A stretch of 64,000 nucleotides of DNA from Mesorhizobium ventifaucium (GTDB lineage Bacteria; Pseudomonadota; Alphaproteobacteria; Rhizobiales; Rhizobiaceae): contig NZ_CAKXZS010000010.1 of the NCBI RefSeq assembly GCF_935822925.1, positions 30,823 to 94,822 of the forward strand, in the 5' to 3' direction. This document shows, in pieces, positions 46,675 to 55,564 of the stretch (its first letter is position 1; each line of letters begins with the position of its first letter). Position numbers and translations under genes: made by a program. The notes under the pieces were generated by a model. The model did not search any database. It saw nothing but the letters and a program-made list of their open reading frames with translations, and was not told where the DNA came from.

Positions 46675-47372
46675 CAGGCGCTCCTCCTCCGCAGCGCCTC
46701 GAGCCAGAAGACAGGGTCTTCGTAGTCGGTAGGATCAGCGTGCCCCGCGAGATGAAACGCCTCGCGCCGCTCCACGCAGGTCCCGCACCGTCCGCAGTGA
46801 CGCTCGCCGCCCTTGTAACACGACCAGGTCTCCGCAAATGGCGTTCCGTGTCTTGCTCCATCCAGGACGATGTCGCCCTTCGTGAGGTTGACGTAAGGCG
46901 TATAAAGGCGAATCTCTGCGTAGCCTTCCAGCGCCCGGTCTTGCATCATCTGGAAAGCTTCGATGAAGGCCGGACGGCAATCTGGATAGATGAAATGGTC
47001 CCCACCATGGACGGCCATCGCCACCGCTTTGGCCTTGTGCGCGGTGGCGAGACCGAAGGCAATTGCCAACATGATGGCGTTCCGGTTCGGCACCACCGTG
47101 ATCTTCATCGTGTCTTCGGCGTAGTGGCCGTCCGGCACGTCGACATTATCGGTGAGCGCTGAGCCGGAAAGGCCGCGGCCGATTTCGGGGATGTTGATGA
47201 TCTGGTGCATAGTGTTCAGTCGCTCCGCGCAGAGAGCGGCGTAGCCCAATTCTTTCCTGTGCCGTTGGCCGTAATCGAAAGACAGGAGGCCGGCGAGCTC
47301 GTGCTCCGCTGCCACGCTGTGAGCAAGGGAAACGGAGTCCAATCCGCCGGAGCAGATGACGAGAGTCTTCAT
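46674..47372 (-). CDS. queC: QueC, preQ0 synthase
   Basis: The 232-residue protein starts MKTLVICSGGLDSVSLAHSV with the PP-loop SGGLDS, and has the zinc site CYKGGERHCGRCGTCVERR. It converts carboxydeazaguanine to preQ0 using ammonia and ATP. It heads queC-queD-queE. queF, tgt and queA are not in the window, so preQ0 would join a pathway encoded elsewhere. Confidence 0.94.
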   Translation of the reverse strand: MKTLVICSGGLDSVSLAHSVAAEHELAGLLSFDYGQRHRKELGYAALCAERLNTMHQIINIPEIGRGLSGSALTDNVDVPDGHYAEDTMKITVVPNRNAIMLAIAFGLATAHKAKAVAMAVHGGDHFIYPDCRPAFIEAFQMMQDRALEGYAEIRLYTPYVNLTKGDIVLDGARHGTPFAETWSCYKGGERHCGRCGTCVERREAFHLAGHADPTDYEDPVFWLEALRRRSA

Positions 47373-47866
47373 CGTGGTATCCTTGTTTTGACCGGGTAAG
47401 GCTGCGACCGGAGATTTCTCTGCGGTCCCCCTACCCCAGCGAGTCAACTTTGTGAACCCGGTGGAGTCTGATCGCTGACGTGCCGTGGCGCACCCGGCGC
47501 CGACAGCGGGCTCTTTCATTGATGTCCAAACCCAAGCATATGCTCAGAAGGACAGATGCGAAGCGACCTCGAGGCATTGCTGGGAAAGAAGCTGACCTAT
47601 CCAAATCTGCGTTACGGATGCTTGCATAGGCCACATGCAAATTGGCGAAGTAACGAGGAAGGTACGGAGTTCGTTAACGGCGGGAGTGCAGAAGCCCAAG
47701 TTCAAGGACAGTGCGCGCGCCCCGCTTCAGGATCAGTTCGATCTGGAACACGAATCCGTCGGTGGCCGAGTGGCAAAACCAGCTAAAGGATTGGTCGTGA
47801 GCCGGCGCCTGTGAACAAGCCGTGTGCGTCGTTGCAATCACTCCTATATTGCGCGCAATAGCCTAC
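47373..47866. other. 494-bp stretch without a supported gene
   Basis: A 77-codon plus-strand frame (47556-47786) has no family and poor codon use. No riboswitch-like preQ1 stem could be made out in front of queC. Nothing further is supported. Confidence 0.4.
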
Positions 47867-48256
47867 ATGGCGTTGGATGAACTGGATTTGGCGATTTTCC
47901 AGATGGCGGTCGAAAGCGTCCGCTCTCTTTCCCTAAGCTTCAACCAAAAAGCCGCAGAGATAGCCACGAGGAGCCACGGTGTCCTGGTTTTCGACGTGCG
48001 GGTCGATGGTGACTCGGAGGTCCAGCGGATCGCAGCCATCCGATATGGAGCCGACCAGACGGGCGTGGTCGCGTTGGACAGACAAGGCCTTGTTACCCGC
48101 TCTTGCATGGTCAATGGCACTTTCTCACATTTCATTTCGCCATTGGAGAACTGGGCCAGCATGCCCCTGTCAATGCAGGCCAAGATCGATGTCACCGTCC
48201 ATGCCGGTCTCTTCCTAGGCGCCTTGCGAAATGCCGGTCATATGCTTGGCAGCTAG
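47867..48256 (+). CDS. Hypothetical protein
   Basis: The 129-residue frame begins MALDELDLAIFQMAVESVRS and contains a beta-rich middle (HGVLVFDVRVDGDSEVQRIA) and a hydrophobic end (VHAGLFLGALRNAGHMLGS). Codon use is coding-like. No domain recognised, no signal peptide. It lies divergently from queC and 220 bp before bluB. Confidence 0.45.
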   Translation: MALDELDLAIFQMAVESVRSLSLSFNQKAAEIATRSHGVLVFDVRVDGDSEVQRIAAIRYGADQTGVVALDRQGLVTRSCMVNGTFSHFISPLENWASMPLSMQAKIDVTVHAGLFLGALRNAGHMLGS

Positions 48257-48478
48257 CATATGACCGGAATGCATCTGTGGATTTTTGGATCCGCCTGCGC
48301 GTCCGAGCGGCCGGCCACCGAGGCTCTGTGGCGCGCGGATGTGTCCGGGGAGAGCGCGACGATCTGCTGCACACGTTCGGATATACCTCACGCGCACGAG
48401 CCGCGCTCCTTAGTTACCTTCTCCTTCACGTTACAGGGATGGCGCGAAAAATATTCTTCGCAAAGGCAGTACGACACC

Positions 48479-49114
48479 ATGACGTCAGACCCGGAATTTC
48501 CGGACGATTTTCGCGCCGATCTGGCCAATCTCTTCCTGTGGCGGCGAGACGTGAGGCGATTCAAGCCGACGCCGCTCCCCGAAGGCGCGCTGGAACGGCT
48601 GCTTGACATCTCCAGCATTGCGCCCTCGGTCGGGCTGAGCCAGCCCTGGCGTTTCGTCATGGTCGAGAGTGCGGAATGCCGCGCCGCCGTCAGGACATGC
48701 TTCGAGCGCTGCAATGCGGAGGCGCTCGCATCGTTCGGCGGCGAACGCGCCGCGCTTTATGCGCGGCTAAAACTTGCCGGCTTGAACGAGGCGCCTTGTC
48801 AATTCGCGGTCTTTGCCGACCGCGGGACGGAACAGGGACATGGGCTCGGCCGCCTGACCATGCCCGCGACCATCGAATATTCGGCGGTGATGGCGATCCA
48901 CACTTTTTGGCTGGCGGCCCGCGCCGAAGGAATAGGCATGGGCTGGGTCTCGATCCTCGACCCGGCCGACATGGCGACGATCCTGGACGTGCCGCCGGAG
49001 TGGACGCTGATCGGTTACTTCTGCGTCGGCTATCCGAACGAGAACCACAGCGTGCCGGAACTGGAACGGGAAGGCTGGGAAGTCCGGCGCGCTTCGATCG
49101 TGATTACGCGGTAG
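48479..49114 (+). CDS. bluB: BluB, 5,6-dimethylbenzimidazole synthase
   Basis: The 211-residue nitroreductase-fold protein begins MTSDPEFPDDFRADLANLFL and shows the BluB signature WRRDVRRFKPTPLPEG, SSIAPSVGLSQPWRFV, and GIGMGWVSILDP. It breaks reduced FMN with oxygen to make the lower ligand of vitamin B12. In Sinorhizobium meliloti bluB is important for symbiosis. No cob genes are adjacent and I see no cobalamin riboswitch. An upstream in-frame extension lacks family similarity. Confidence 0.9.
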   Translation: MTSDPEFPDDFRADLANLFLWRRDVRRFKPTPLPEGALERLLDISSIAPSVGLSQPWRFVMVESAECRAAVRTCFERCNAEALASFGGERAALYARLKLAGLNEAPCQFAVFADRGTEQGHGLGRLTMPATIEYSAVMAIHTFWLAARAEGIGMGWVSILDPADMATILDVPPEWTLIGYFCVGYPNENHSVPELEREGWEVRRASIVITR

Positions 49115-49238
49115 TGCAACGGCGACGCTGCCATCTCCCCCCTTGTGTCGGCTAGCGGGGAAACAATAGACCTGCACGCTTATTGGGATCGAATGTTCCT
49201 TTAACAGCCGCCTCTCCCCTTAGGTTTCCCTCATCGCA

Positions 49239-49460
49239 TTGCACTGGTTCAACCCTCCGGTCTTTGTCAAGACCGACCGACCTGGGAGGACCTACGGGGT
49301 CAACCACGTCGAAGGTGCCGCTGAGGAATTCATGAAGTGGCCGAATAGGGGACCCAAGTGGAAGATCCAAGCCTGCGTCGACGCCTTTGAAGACCGGGTG
49401 ACCCCCCAAGATGTCCGCGCGGCCTTCGAGGCTGCTGCTGAGGAAGAGGGAATGCTGTAG
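49239..49460 (+). CDS. DUF982 family protein, TTG start or 5'-truncated
   Basis: The 73-codon frame (HWFNPPVFVKTDRPGRTYGV, then AAEEFMKWPNRGPKWKIQAC, and VRAAFEAAAEEEGML) matches the short DUF982 proteins numerous in rhizobia. Only a TTG is available as a start because a stop lies 15 bases upstream, and the ribosome site is weak, so it may be a truncated copy. Function unknown. Confidence 0.6.
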   Translation: MHWFNPPVFVKTDRPGRTYGVNHVEGAAEEFMKWPNRGPKWKIQACVDAFEDRVTPQDVRAAFEAAAEEEGML

Positions 49461-49727
49461 CATGCAGGTCGACCTGTTGCCCTCACGCGCTGGTGCTTTA
49501 CAATCAGGTGGCAAACTGATCATGCAATTCACCGATCCTGCGGGCTTCACCCCAGCCTTGAGCGTGCGCTCTTAGGCCTACGGCAGCGTTGATCCACGCC
49601 AGCACACTTCTTACATGGGAGCATGAATACGAACCCCGTTCGGCGAGCTATTGCGCGATCCACCATTCGTTCACTTTATTAGCGCACGTTCATAAGCGGA
49701 CACTGTTGGTGTAGCTCGTACGTGCCC

Positions 49728-49764
49728 AAAGCCCCGGCGCATCGACCCAGCGCCGGGGCTTTTT
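49728..49764. terminator. Bidirectional intrinsic terminator
   Basis: AAA-GCCCCGGCGC, nine-base loop, GCGCCGGGGC-TTTTTT: a perfect 10-bp GC stem flanked by A and T runs, so it works in both directions. It lies 330 bp after the traI stop and 270 bp after the DUF982 gene, without an adjacent recognised gene. The rest of 49461-50093 has no gene I support. Confidence 0.85.
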
Positions 49765-49776
49765 TGGTACCAGAAG

Positions 49777-49809
49777 GCACCGCTGAGAGGAGCAATCGTC
49801 CAGCGGTGC
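49777..49809. repeat. Inverted repeat next to the terminator
   Basis: GCACCGCTG (49777-49785) and CAGCGGTGC (49801-49809) form a perfect 9-bp stem with a 15-base loop, 13 bp from the terminator. It may be part of an untranslated RNA that ends at the terminator when read leftward. Confidence 0.4.
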
Positions 49810-50093
49810 AGGCCTTGGCTGCTCTGTGAACGATTCCGGAGTTGCTGCTTTTTTGCGGCGTAAAGAAATCCGGCTTTTACGGCGTCCAAAAACTCGGTGT
49901 CTGCGGCGGGGCGCGCCATTTGGCGTGGTTACGCTGGAATTGCGAATTGCACCTAAAAACTTCCTGGGCCCAGGTCGTGCGGGGGAAGCGACCGAAATAG
50001 TCGTAAGCTTCGCACTACGCCGTCCGGCCAGCATATCAACCGTACGTAGCGCCCGCGGGCAGGAGCATAGGTCAGGCTGAGCATCGTTAAGCG

Positions 50094-50723
50094 CTACGCC
50101 GACAGGCCGAGAACCGGTTGCCATAATACCGGTCCGTTCAGACGTCCCCTCCAGCGGATGCGCTTGAGGCTAGCGTGGGAAATCTCGAGAAAACCGGCCA
50201 CCGCCTCCGTCTTACCGACCGGCTTCGGCTGTCCGATGCGCGACAACGGCCACGTTGCGAGACGCAGGATCCGTTCCATGCGCGTATCGGTCACTGTCAC
50301 AATCCGAGTGAGATTGTTCGCCAAGCCGAATTCGATCATGCCGGCGAAGAGCTCGTAGGTTGCTTGCGCCAGTCCGCCAGACTTAGGCGCTGATGGAGGG
50401 AGATCGAGTGCGAAACGACTGCTCTCCCAAATGCGGGCACTCGCGGGCGCCGCAGTCTCGCCCAGCAGCATCGGAAAGGTGTCGCGCAACATTGTCGGTC
50501 CGGTAGTCGGTAAAAGACGGACGCAACCGCAAATTCGCCAGTCGGATCCCTTGAGAAGCAGATAGACGGGGTTCAGGCTGTCAAATGCGTCTGTTTCCAT
50601 CTCGCTTTCGGTCTGAACTTCCCAATCCAGCCTTTCCTTGAAGACCCGATGCCTGAGCCCGTGCATTTCGTTGAGCTCGTTTGGAAACTCGCCGTAGAGT
50701 TCAGGTGTTATCAACTGCATCAT
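50094..50723 (-). CDS. traI: TraI-type N-acyl-homoserine lactone synthase (LuxI family)
   Basis: The 209-residue protein has the LuxI core residues in LRHRVFKERLDWEVQTE and WESSRFALDLP, followed by the acyl-binding C-terminal half. It makes an acyl-homoserine lactone from SAM and acyl-ACP. A lux-box 62-77 bp upstream and traR just upstream on the same strand indicate positive feedback. Two consecutive ATGs give alternative starts one codon apart. No msi172/msi171-like genes follow it. Confidence 0.93.
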   Translation of the reverse strand: MMQLITPELYGEFPNELNEMHGLRHRVFKERLDWEVQTESEMETDAFDSLNPVYLLLKGSDWRICGCVRLLPTTGPTMLRDTFPMLLGETAAPASARIWESSRFALDLPPSAPKSGGLAQATYELFAGMIEFGLANNLTRIVTVTDTRMERILRLATWPLSRIGQPKPVGKTEAVAGFLEISHASLKRIRWRGRLNGPVLWQPVLGLSA

Positions 50724-50784
50724 CTGTCGCCTCCGTGCAGGATGTGTTCCCGCTATCGAAGAGCAAAGCCGACATTGATGCAGC

Positions 50785-50800
50785 CTGTAGACCTTTACAG
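50785..50800 (-). promoter_or_regulatory. Lux-box/tra-box in front of traI
   Basis: CTGTA-N6-TACAG has exactly the arms and spacing of the lux-box core. It lies in the 94-bp traR-traI gap, placed for activation of traI by TraR. Confidence 0.75.
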
Positions 50801-50817
50801 CTTTCCAACAAAAGGAG

Positions 50818-51543
50818 TCAGGATCTCCACTGACGGGAAGCAGTCAGCCGTGCTACGCCCTGGTTTATGGTTCGCACGCCAAGCTTTGCCTTGGCGTTTT
50901 CCAGATGGAAGGTCACGGTGCGTTTCGAGACGCCGAGGATCTGGCTGATATCCCAGGCGGACTTACCGCGCGCCGCCCATTTCAGGGATTCGAACTCCCG
51001 CGGGGTCAGCGTTATGCCATCCACCACGCAATCTTCGGCGAGCTGGCGCCGGGCATGTATATGAAAGTTGATTGCGACCAACTGCAATGCTTTTTCGTAG
51101 CGAGTGAGTGATCGCAAGAGAGGCGGACGGGACTGGTCGGAAGCGAAGGTCAGCGCCGCAAACCGGCCGCGATGGTCATGCATGGACATGGTCAATCCGC
51201 CGCGAATGCCAAAGTGAGCTGCTTTTTCCAGGATTTCTTGCTGCGAGGCCGGCAGACACTGGCGGGGTCGATCCACGCCCCAATCAAAAGTATCCCAGCC
51301 TTGCAGCCCGCGCAGGATCACCGGATCATGGCTGTGGTAGCGCAGTTGCAGATAGTGCGATGTCCAGGATGAAGGATAATTTGAAATCAATCGCGGCGTC
51401 TGGCCGGAGACCGACGGGTAACTGAAATAGGCGAAGAGCGGAAAGTCAAAGCCGGCTGCGGCGGACGCCATCGCCTCATGGAGGTCGACGGCATCGACGC
51501 TTGCAGAGAGTTGCTCGACGAAGTTTTCGAATACGCGATACAT
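50818..51543 (-). CDS. traR: TraR, LuxR-type quorum-sensing activator
   Basis: The 241-residue protein has an N-terminal autoinducer-binding domain (FSYPSVSGQTPRLISNYPSS, with the conserved Trp/Tyr/Asp set around HYLQLRYHSHDPVILRG), and a C-terminal LuxR helix-turn-helix (LTPREFESLKWAARGKSAWD; SKRTVTFHLENAKAKLGV). It should activate traI and, through other genes, excision and transfer of the element. It is upstream of traI and is followed by the lux-box gap. Confidence 0.92.
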   Translation of the reverse strand: MYRVFENFVEQLSASVDAVDLHEAMASAAAGFDFPLFAYFSYPSVSGQTPRLISNYPSSWTSHYLQLRYHSHDPVILRGLQGWDTFDWGVDRPRQCLPASQQEILEKAAHFGIRGGLTMSMHDHRGRFAALTFASDQSRPPLLRSLTRYEKALQLVAINFHIHARRQLAEDCVVDGITLTPREFESLKWAARGKSAWDISQILGVSKRTVTFHLENAKAKLGVRTINQGVARLTASRQWRS

Positions 51544-51654
51544 CAGCCCTTTGCGCGACCTCCTCGAATGTTGCTCGATGCCAGGCGGAAACCTGGGTCT
51601 AAATGACCCCGCATCGATGCGACGCGGACGATTTGGTCGCCATCATCGCCGGCA

Positions 51655-52554
51655 TTACTTTGCTGCTTCCGGGTGAAGCGAACGCCGCGCACCTGGCCCC
51701 ATACCAACCGGGGATGTTGAGACGTTATCGATGAGCCGTGTGTCGCCGAGCCAAGCCGCGACAAGCAAGCGTGCTGGGCGGTCAAGCCTTGCTAGCGGCT
51801 GCAGGTCTGTTTCGCCGCGAAGTTCCAGGTACTCGACCTCGCGATAGCCTGCCGCCAGAATTGTTGCACGCGCTTCATCAAGCATGGGCAAGACAGGAGA
51901 GCCACGCGCAAGCCGCTCAGCGGTGTCGAGCAAGACCGAAGCCAGCTTTGGGGCAATGGCGCGTTCTGCTGGCGAGAGCCGGCTATTGCGCGACGATAGT
52001 GCAAGACCATCGGTTTCGCGGACTGTCGGACATGCGACCACGGTGATCGGGATGTCAAGGTCCCGGACCAAGCGCCTGACAAGCTGAAGCTGCTGGAAAT
52101 CCTTTTCGCCAAAGAAGGCGAAGTCAGCGCCGGTCTGCAGGAAGAGCTTGGCCACGACCGTCGCCACGCCATCGAAATGGCCGTGCCGGAAGGCGCCGCA
52201 CAGGCCCTCGCTGAGAGTGGACACCGAAACGGCCGTGGCGAAGCCCGCTGGATACATCTCGTCTGCATCCGGCACATACAGCAGATGTGCGCCTGTCGGC
52301 ACGAGCTTGGCAGCATCTTCGTTTTCCGTCCGGGGATAGGCGGCAAGGTCGGCGGCACTGTTGAACTGCTTGGGATTGACGAACAGCGTCACGACTACCC
52401 GCTCGGCCTTCTGAAGCGCGGCACGCACGAGGCTCAGATGGCCTTCATGCAAGGCTCCCATGGTCGGCACAACGGCGATACGGGTGCCTGAGCGACGCCA
52501 TCCCGCGGCAACAGCGCGGAGCTCGGCAACGGTTCGAACGATCGGCACGCTCAT
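51655..52554 (-). CDS. panC: PanC, pantothenate synthetase
   Basis: The 299-residue protein has the ATP-binding signature [40 protein letters not shown], and [15 protein letters not shown]. It joins pantoate and beta-alanine. It overlaps panB by four bases. A 15-residue C-terminal extension after DTRLIDNV is not family-typical. Confidence 0.95.
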   Translation of the reverse strand: MSVPIVRTVAELRAVAAGWRRSGTRIAVVPTMGALHEGHLSLVRAALQKAERVVVTLFVNPKQFNSAADLAAYPRTENEDAAKLVPTGAHLLYVPDADEMYPAGFATAVSVSTLSEGLCGAFRHGHFDGVATVVAKLFLQTGADFAFFGEKDFQQLQLVRRLVRDLDIPITVVACPTVRETDGLALSSRNSRLSPAERAIAPKLASVLLDTAERLARGSPVLPMLDEARATILAAGYREVEYLELRGETDLQPLARLDRPARLLVAAWLGDTRLIDNVSTSPVGMGPGARRSLHPEAAK

Positions 52555-53396
52555 GTGACGCCTCCGGCCTTCGTCTCCTTGGCGTAGAGATGTTCGGCCG
52601 CCGGAAAGCGCCGTTCCCTCACGTCGGCGGCGTAAGCCGCAATCGCCGCATCGGCCTGGTCGCCTAGGTCGGCGTAGCGCTTGACGAATTTCGGCCGGAA
52701 AGAGCTGAAAAGCCCGAGCATATCGTCGCTCACCAGAATCTGACCGTCGCAGGCGAGCGAGGCGCCGATGCCGATGGTTGGGACGGCGATCTCCGCAGTG
52801 ATGCGCTTTGCGAGGGGCTCGGGCACTTTCTCCAGCACCACGGAAAAGGCGCCGGCCTCCGTGACCGCACCGGCATCGCGCCTGATGCGCTCGGCATCGT
52901 CTCCCCGCCCCTGGACGCGGTAGCCACCGAAAGTATTGACCGACTGCGGCGTTAAGCCGACATGGGCCATGACAGGCACGCCGCGGGCGCCGAGGAAGCG
53001 AATGGTCTCGGCCATTTTCTCACCGCCTTCGAGCTTCACAGCTGCACAACCGGTCTGCGCCATCAGGCGCGCAGCGTTGCGGAAGGCCTGCTCGGGGCTC
53101 TCTTCATAAGAACCGAATGGCAGGTCTACGACCATCAATGATCGCACCAGACCCCGGCGCACCGCCTGGCCGTGCGTGATCATCATGTCGAGAGTGACGC
53201 CCAGCGTCGACGAGAGGCCGTGCAGTACCATGCCGACGCTGTCGCCAACGAGCACGATGTCGCAGTGTCGATCAACCAATCTGGCGATCGGCGTAGTATA
53301 TGCCGTCAGGCAGACGAGTGGAGTCTGGCCTTTCCGCATTCGAATATCCGGCGGTGTCATCGCCTTTGTCTCACCAGTTGCGCTCAACCCACGCAT
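52551..53396 (-). CDS. panB: PanB, ketopantoate hydroxymethyltransferase
   Basis: The 281-residue protein has [39 protein letters not shown] and [13 protein letters not shown], the full PanB core. It forms ketopantoate from ketoisovalerate using methylene-tetrahydrofolate. An ATG 12 codons downstream ([10 protein letters not shown]) is an alternative start. Divergent from the NAD regulator gene over 166 bp. Confidence 0.95.
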   Translation of the reverse strand: MRGLSATGETKAMTPPDIRMRKGQTPLVCLTAYTTPIARLVDRHCDIVLVGDSVGMVLHGLSSTLGVTLDMMITHGQAVRRGLVRSLMVVDLPFGSYEESPEQAFRNAARLMAQTGCAAVKLEGGEKMAETIRFLGARGVPVMAHVGLTPQSVNTFGGYRVQGRGDDAERIRRDAGAVTEAGAFSVVLEKVPEPLAKRITAEIAVPTIGIGASLACDGQILVSDDMLGLFSSFRPKFVKRYADLGDQADAAIAAYAADVRERRFPAAEHLYAKETKAGGVT

Positions 53397-53562
53397 CCTT
53401 CCCTTGCGTTACCCGCCGCGGGTGTCGCGTTTGGCATATTTTTGTGCGAGTGCGAAGAGCTAAAAAAGACGTGCAGCTGTGCGGTGTTGACGTTCGTGCA
53501 GCAACGCTTAAATTCAATCGATTCAGTCACCCTGAATTTGGGGCCAACTCACTTTCGCGAAC

Positions 53563-54525
53563 ATGGACCATCAGGCAAAAGGAACCAAAAAAGGCAGAGC
53601 CGCGCTCAAGGCCGACGAAGCAAAAGTGGACCTGATCGCCGTTGTCGTCGCCGTAAACGACAGTGAACCCTGTCTTCTCACCATCGGGAACGCGGACACC
53701 CTTCCGTCCGGACCATATGCGCTAGAGCATCGATCGCTGCAATCCGGTCTGAGGGGTTGGGTGGAGCAACAGACCGGCCACCCGCTGGGGTACATCGAGC
53801 AGCTCTACACCTTCGCCGATCGGGACCGCATAGGGGCCGAGCGCCAGGAACGCGCCATCTCAATCAGCTATCTCGCACTCACTCGGAAGGAACAGGCAAC
53901 GGGCTCCGCTAATTGCGGGTGGCGGAGTTGGTACGAGTATTTCCCCTGGGAGGATCATCGCTCCGGCACGCCGGTGGTGCTCGATATTTTACGTCCACGC
54001 CTGATTGAGTGGGCTGAGGGCGCCAGCGACGCCACCACGCGACGCGAACGCCGGCAGCGCGCCGCGATTGCCTTCGGTTTCGACGACCGCAATTGGAACG
54101 AGGAACTCACGCTCCAACGCTACGAGTTGCTTTACGAATCTGCCCTGATCGAAGAGGCTGGTGGCGGGGGGGACATCGCGCCTGCGGCGGTATCTGGCAA
54201 GGCAATGATCGCTGACCATCGACGAATCCTGGCGACCGGCATTGCGCGGCTACGTTCAAAGATCAAGTACCGGCCGGTGGTGTTCGAGCTCATGAGGCCG
54301 TCCTTCACACTGCTTCAGCTGCAGCGGACCGTGGAGGCGCTCGCCGGGAGGCTCATCAACAAGCCGAACTTCCGAAGACTTGTTGAGCAGCAAGAGCTGG
54401 TCGAGGAAACTGGCGAGACCTCCCTCGAGACGGGCGGACGGCCGGCAAAGCTTTATCGGTTCCGCCATGCCGTCCTCGACGACAGGGCTGTGGCCGGGAC
54501 AAAATTGCCGCTCGCGCGGGCTTGA
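53563..54525 (+). CDS. Nudix-type NAD biosynthesis regulator (NadQ/NrtR-like)
   Basis: The 320-residue protein has an N-terminal Nudix-like domain without a full catalytic box (DLIAVVVAVNDSEPCLLTIG; SLQSGLRGWVEQQTGHPLGY), and a C-terminal winged helix (RPVVFELMRPSFTLLQLQRT, GRPAKLYRF). This is the build of the Nudix-related repressors that sense NAD metabolites. It lies directly before nadABC, on the same strand, with a dyad overlapping its stop codon, so it probably represses nadABC and itself stays constitutive. The NadQ name is from memory of alphaproteobacterial regulons. Confidence 0.8.
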   Translation: MDHQAKGTKKGRAALKADEAKVDLIAVVVAVNDSEPCLLTIGNADTLPSGPYALEHRSLQSGLRGWVEQQTGHPLGYIEQLYTFADRDRIGAERQERAISISYLALTRKEQATGSANCGWRSWYEYFPWEDHRSGTPVVLDILRPRLIEWAEGASDATTRRERRQRAAIAFGFDDRNWNEELTLQRYELLYESALIEEAGGGGDIAPAAVSGKAMIADHRRILATGIARLRSKIKYRPVVFELMRPSFTLLQLQRTVEALAGRLINKPNFRRLVEQQELVEETGETSLETGGRPAKLYRFRHAVLDDRAVAGTKLPLARA

Positions 54526-54541
54526 CATACTTATAGTCAAG
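54521..54541 (+). promoter_or_regulatory. Candidate operator in front of nadA
   Basis: CTTGAC-N9-GTCAAG is a perfect dyad with 6-bp arms, starting at the regulator's stop codon and 49 bp before the nadA ATG. Its left arm includes a TTGACA-type -35 hexamer, so repressor binding would block polymerase. Confidence 0.55.
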
Positions 54542-54589
54542 GTAGACATATTCCCCTTATTGTCAGATCGAATATAATCGGAGGCGCTG

Positions 54590-55564
54590 ATGACTGGGGC
54601 GTTACCTACGGCTGCGTCCCTGTACGAGCGCGTCCGGCGGGTGATCCCGCCAGTCGAATGGCCGGCCTTCACCAACGACATTGAGGCCATCCTCGCGCTG
54701 AAGCGCGATCGCAATGCGGTCATCCTTGCGCACAACTACCAAACGCCGGAGATCTTCCATTGCGTAGCCGACATTGTCGGCGACAGCCTCGCACTGGCGC
54801 GCAAGGCGGCTACGGTCGAGGCGCAAATCATCGTGGTTGCCGGCGTGCATTTCATGGCCGAGACCGCCAAGCTGCTTAATCCGAACAAGACCGTCCTCAT
54901 CCCGGATCTCAGCGCCGGTTGCTCGCTGGCCGACTCGATCACGGCAGAAGACGTGCGGCTCATGCGGCAGCGCTATCCGGGGGTCCCGGTCGTCACCTAC
55001 GTCAACACTTCGGCGGCCGTAAAAGCGGAGTCGGACATCTGCTGCACCTCGGGCAACGCCAGGGCGGTGGTGGAATCGCTCGGCGTGCCGCGTGTGATTA
55101 TGGTGCCCGATGAATATCTGGCGATAAACGTGGCGGCGGAGACGGAGGTCGAGATCATCGCCTGGAAGGGCCACTGCGAAGTGCATGAGCGCTTCACATC
55201 GGCCGACATCCGGGAACTGCGCGATGCGCATCCAGGGGTCATCGTGCTCGCCCATCCGGAATGCCCGCCAGAGATTGTAGCAGAGGCGGAATTCTCCGGC
55301 TCGACTGCGGCCATGTTGGATTATGTCGAGCGGGAGAAACCGCCGCGCGTAGTCCTGCTAACGGAATGTTCGATGAGCGACAATGTCGCGGTCGCGCATC
55401 CCGAGGTCGAGTTCGTCCGCCCCTGCAATCTCTGTCCGCACATGAAGCGCATCACGCTGGCTAACATTCGCGTCGCACTCGAGGAGAACCGGCATGAGGT
55501 TCGGATCGATCCCGGGATTGCAGGGCGCGCGCGCCGCTCGGTCGAGCGTATGCTTTTCATATGA
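54590..55564 (+). CDS. nadA: NadA, quinolinate synthase
   Basis: The 324-residue protein has the [4Fe-4S] cysteines in [15 protein letters not shown] ([19 protein letters not shown]) and [13 protein letters not shown], and substrate segments [20 protein letters not shown] and [15 protein letters not shown]. It condenses iminoaspartate with dihydroxyacetone phosphate to quinolinate. A GGAGG ribosome site precedes the ATG. It overlaps nadB by four bases. Confidence 0.96.
   Translation: MTGALPTAASLYERVRRVIPPVEWPAFTNDIEAILALKRDRNAVILAHNYQTPEIFHCVADIVGDSLALARKAATVEAQIIVVAGVHFMAETAKLLNPNKTVLIPDLSAGCSLADSITAEDVRLMRQRYPGVPVVTYVNTSAAVKAESDICCTSGNARAVVESLGVPRVIMVPDEYLAINVAAETEVEIIAWKGHCEVHERFTSADIRELRDAHPGVIVLAHPECPPEIVAEAEFSGSTAAMLDYVEREKPPRVVLLTECSMSDNVAVAHPEVEFVRPCNLCPHMKRITLANIRVALEENRHEVRIDPGIAGRARRSVERMLFI

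Noticed and set aside
47373..47520. Possible preQ1 riboswitch before queC
   Set aside because: No A-rich tail with matching pseudoknot stem could be made out near the start codon.
48258..48478. Possible cobalamin riboswitch before bluB
   Set aside because: The region has GC-rich repeats but I could not find the conserved B12-box or the expected helices.
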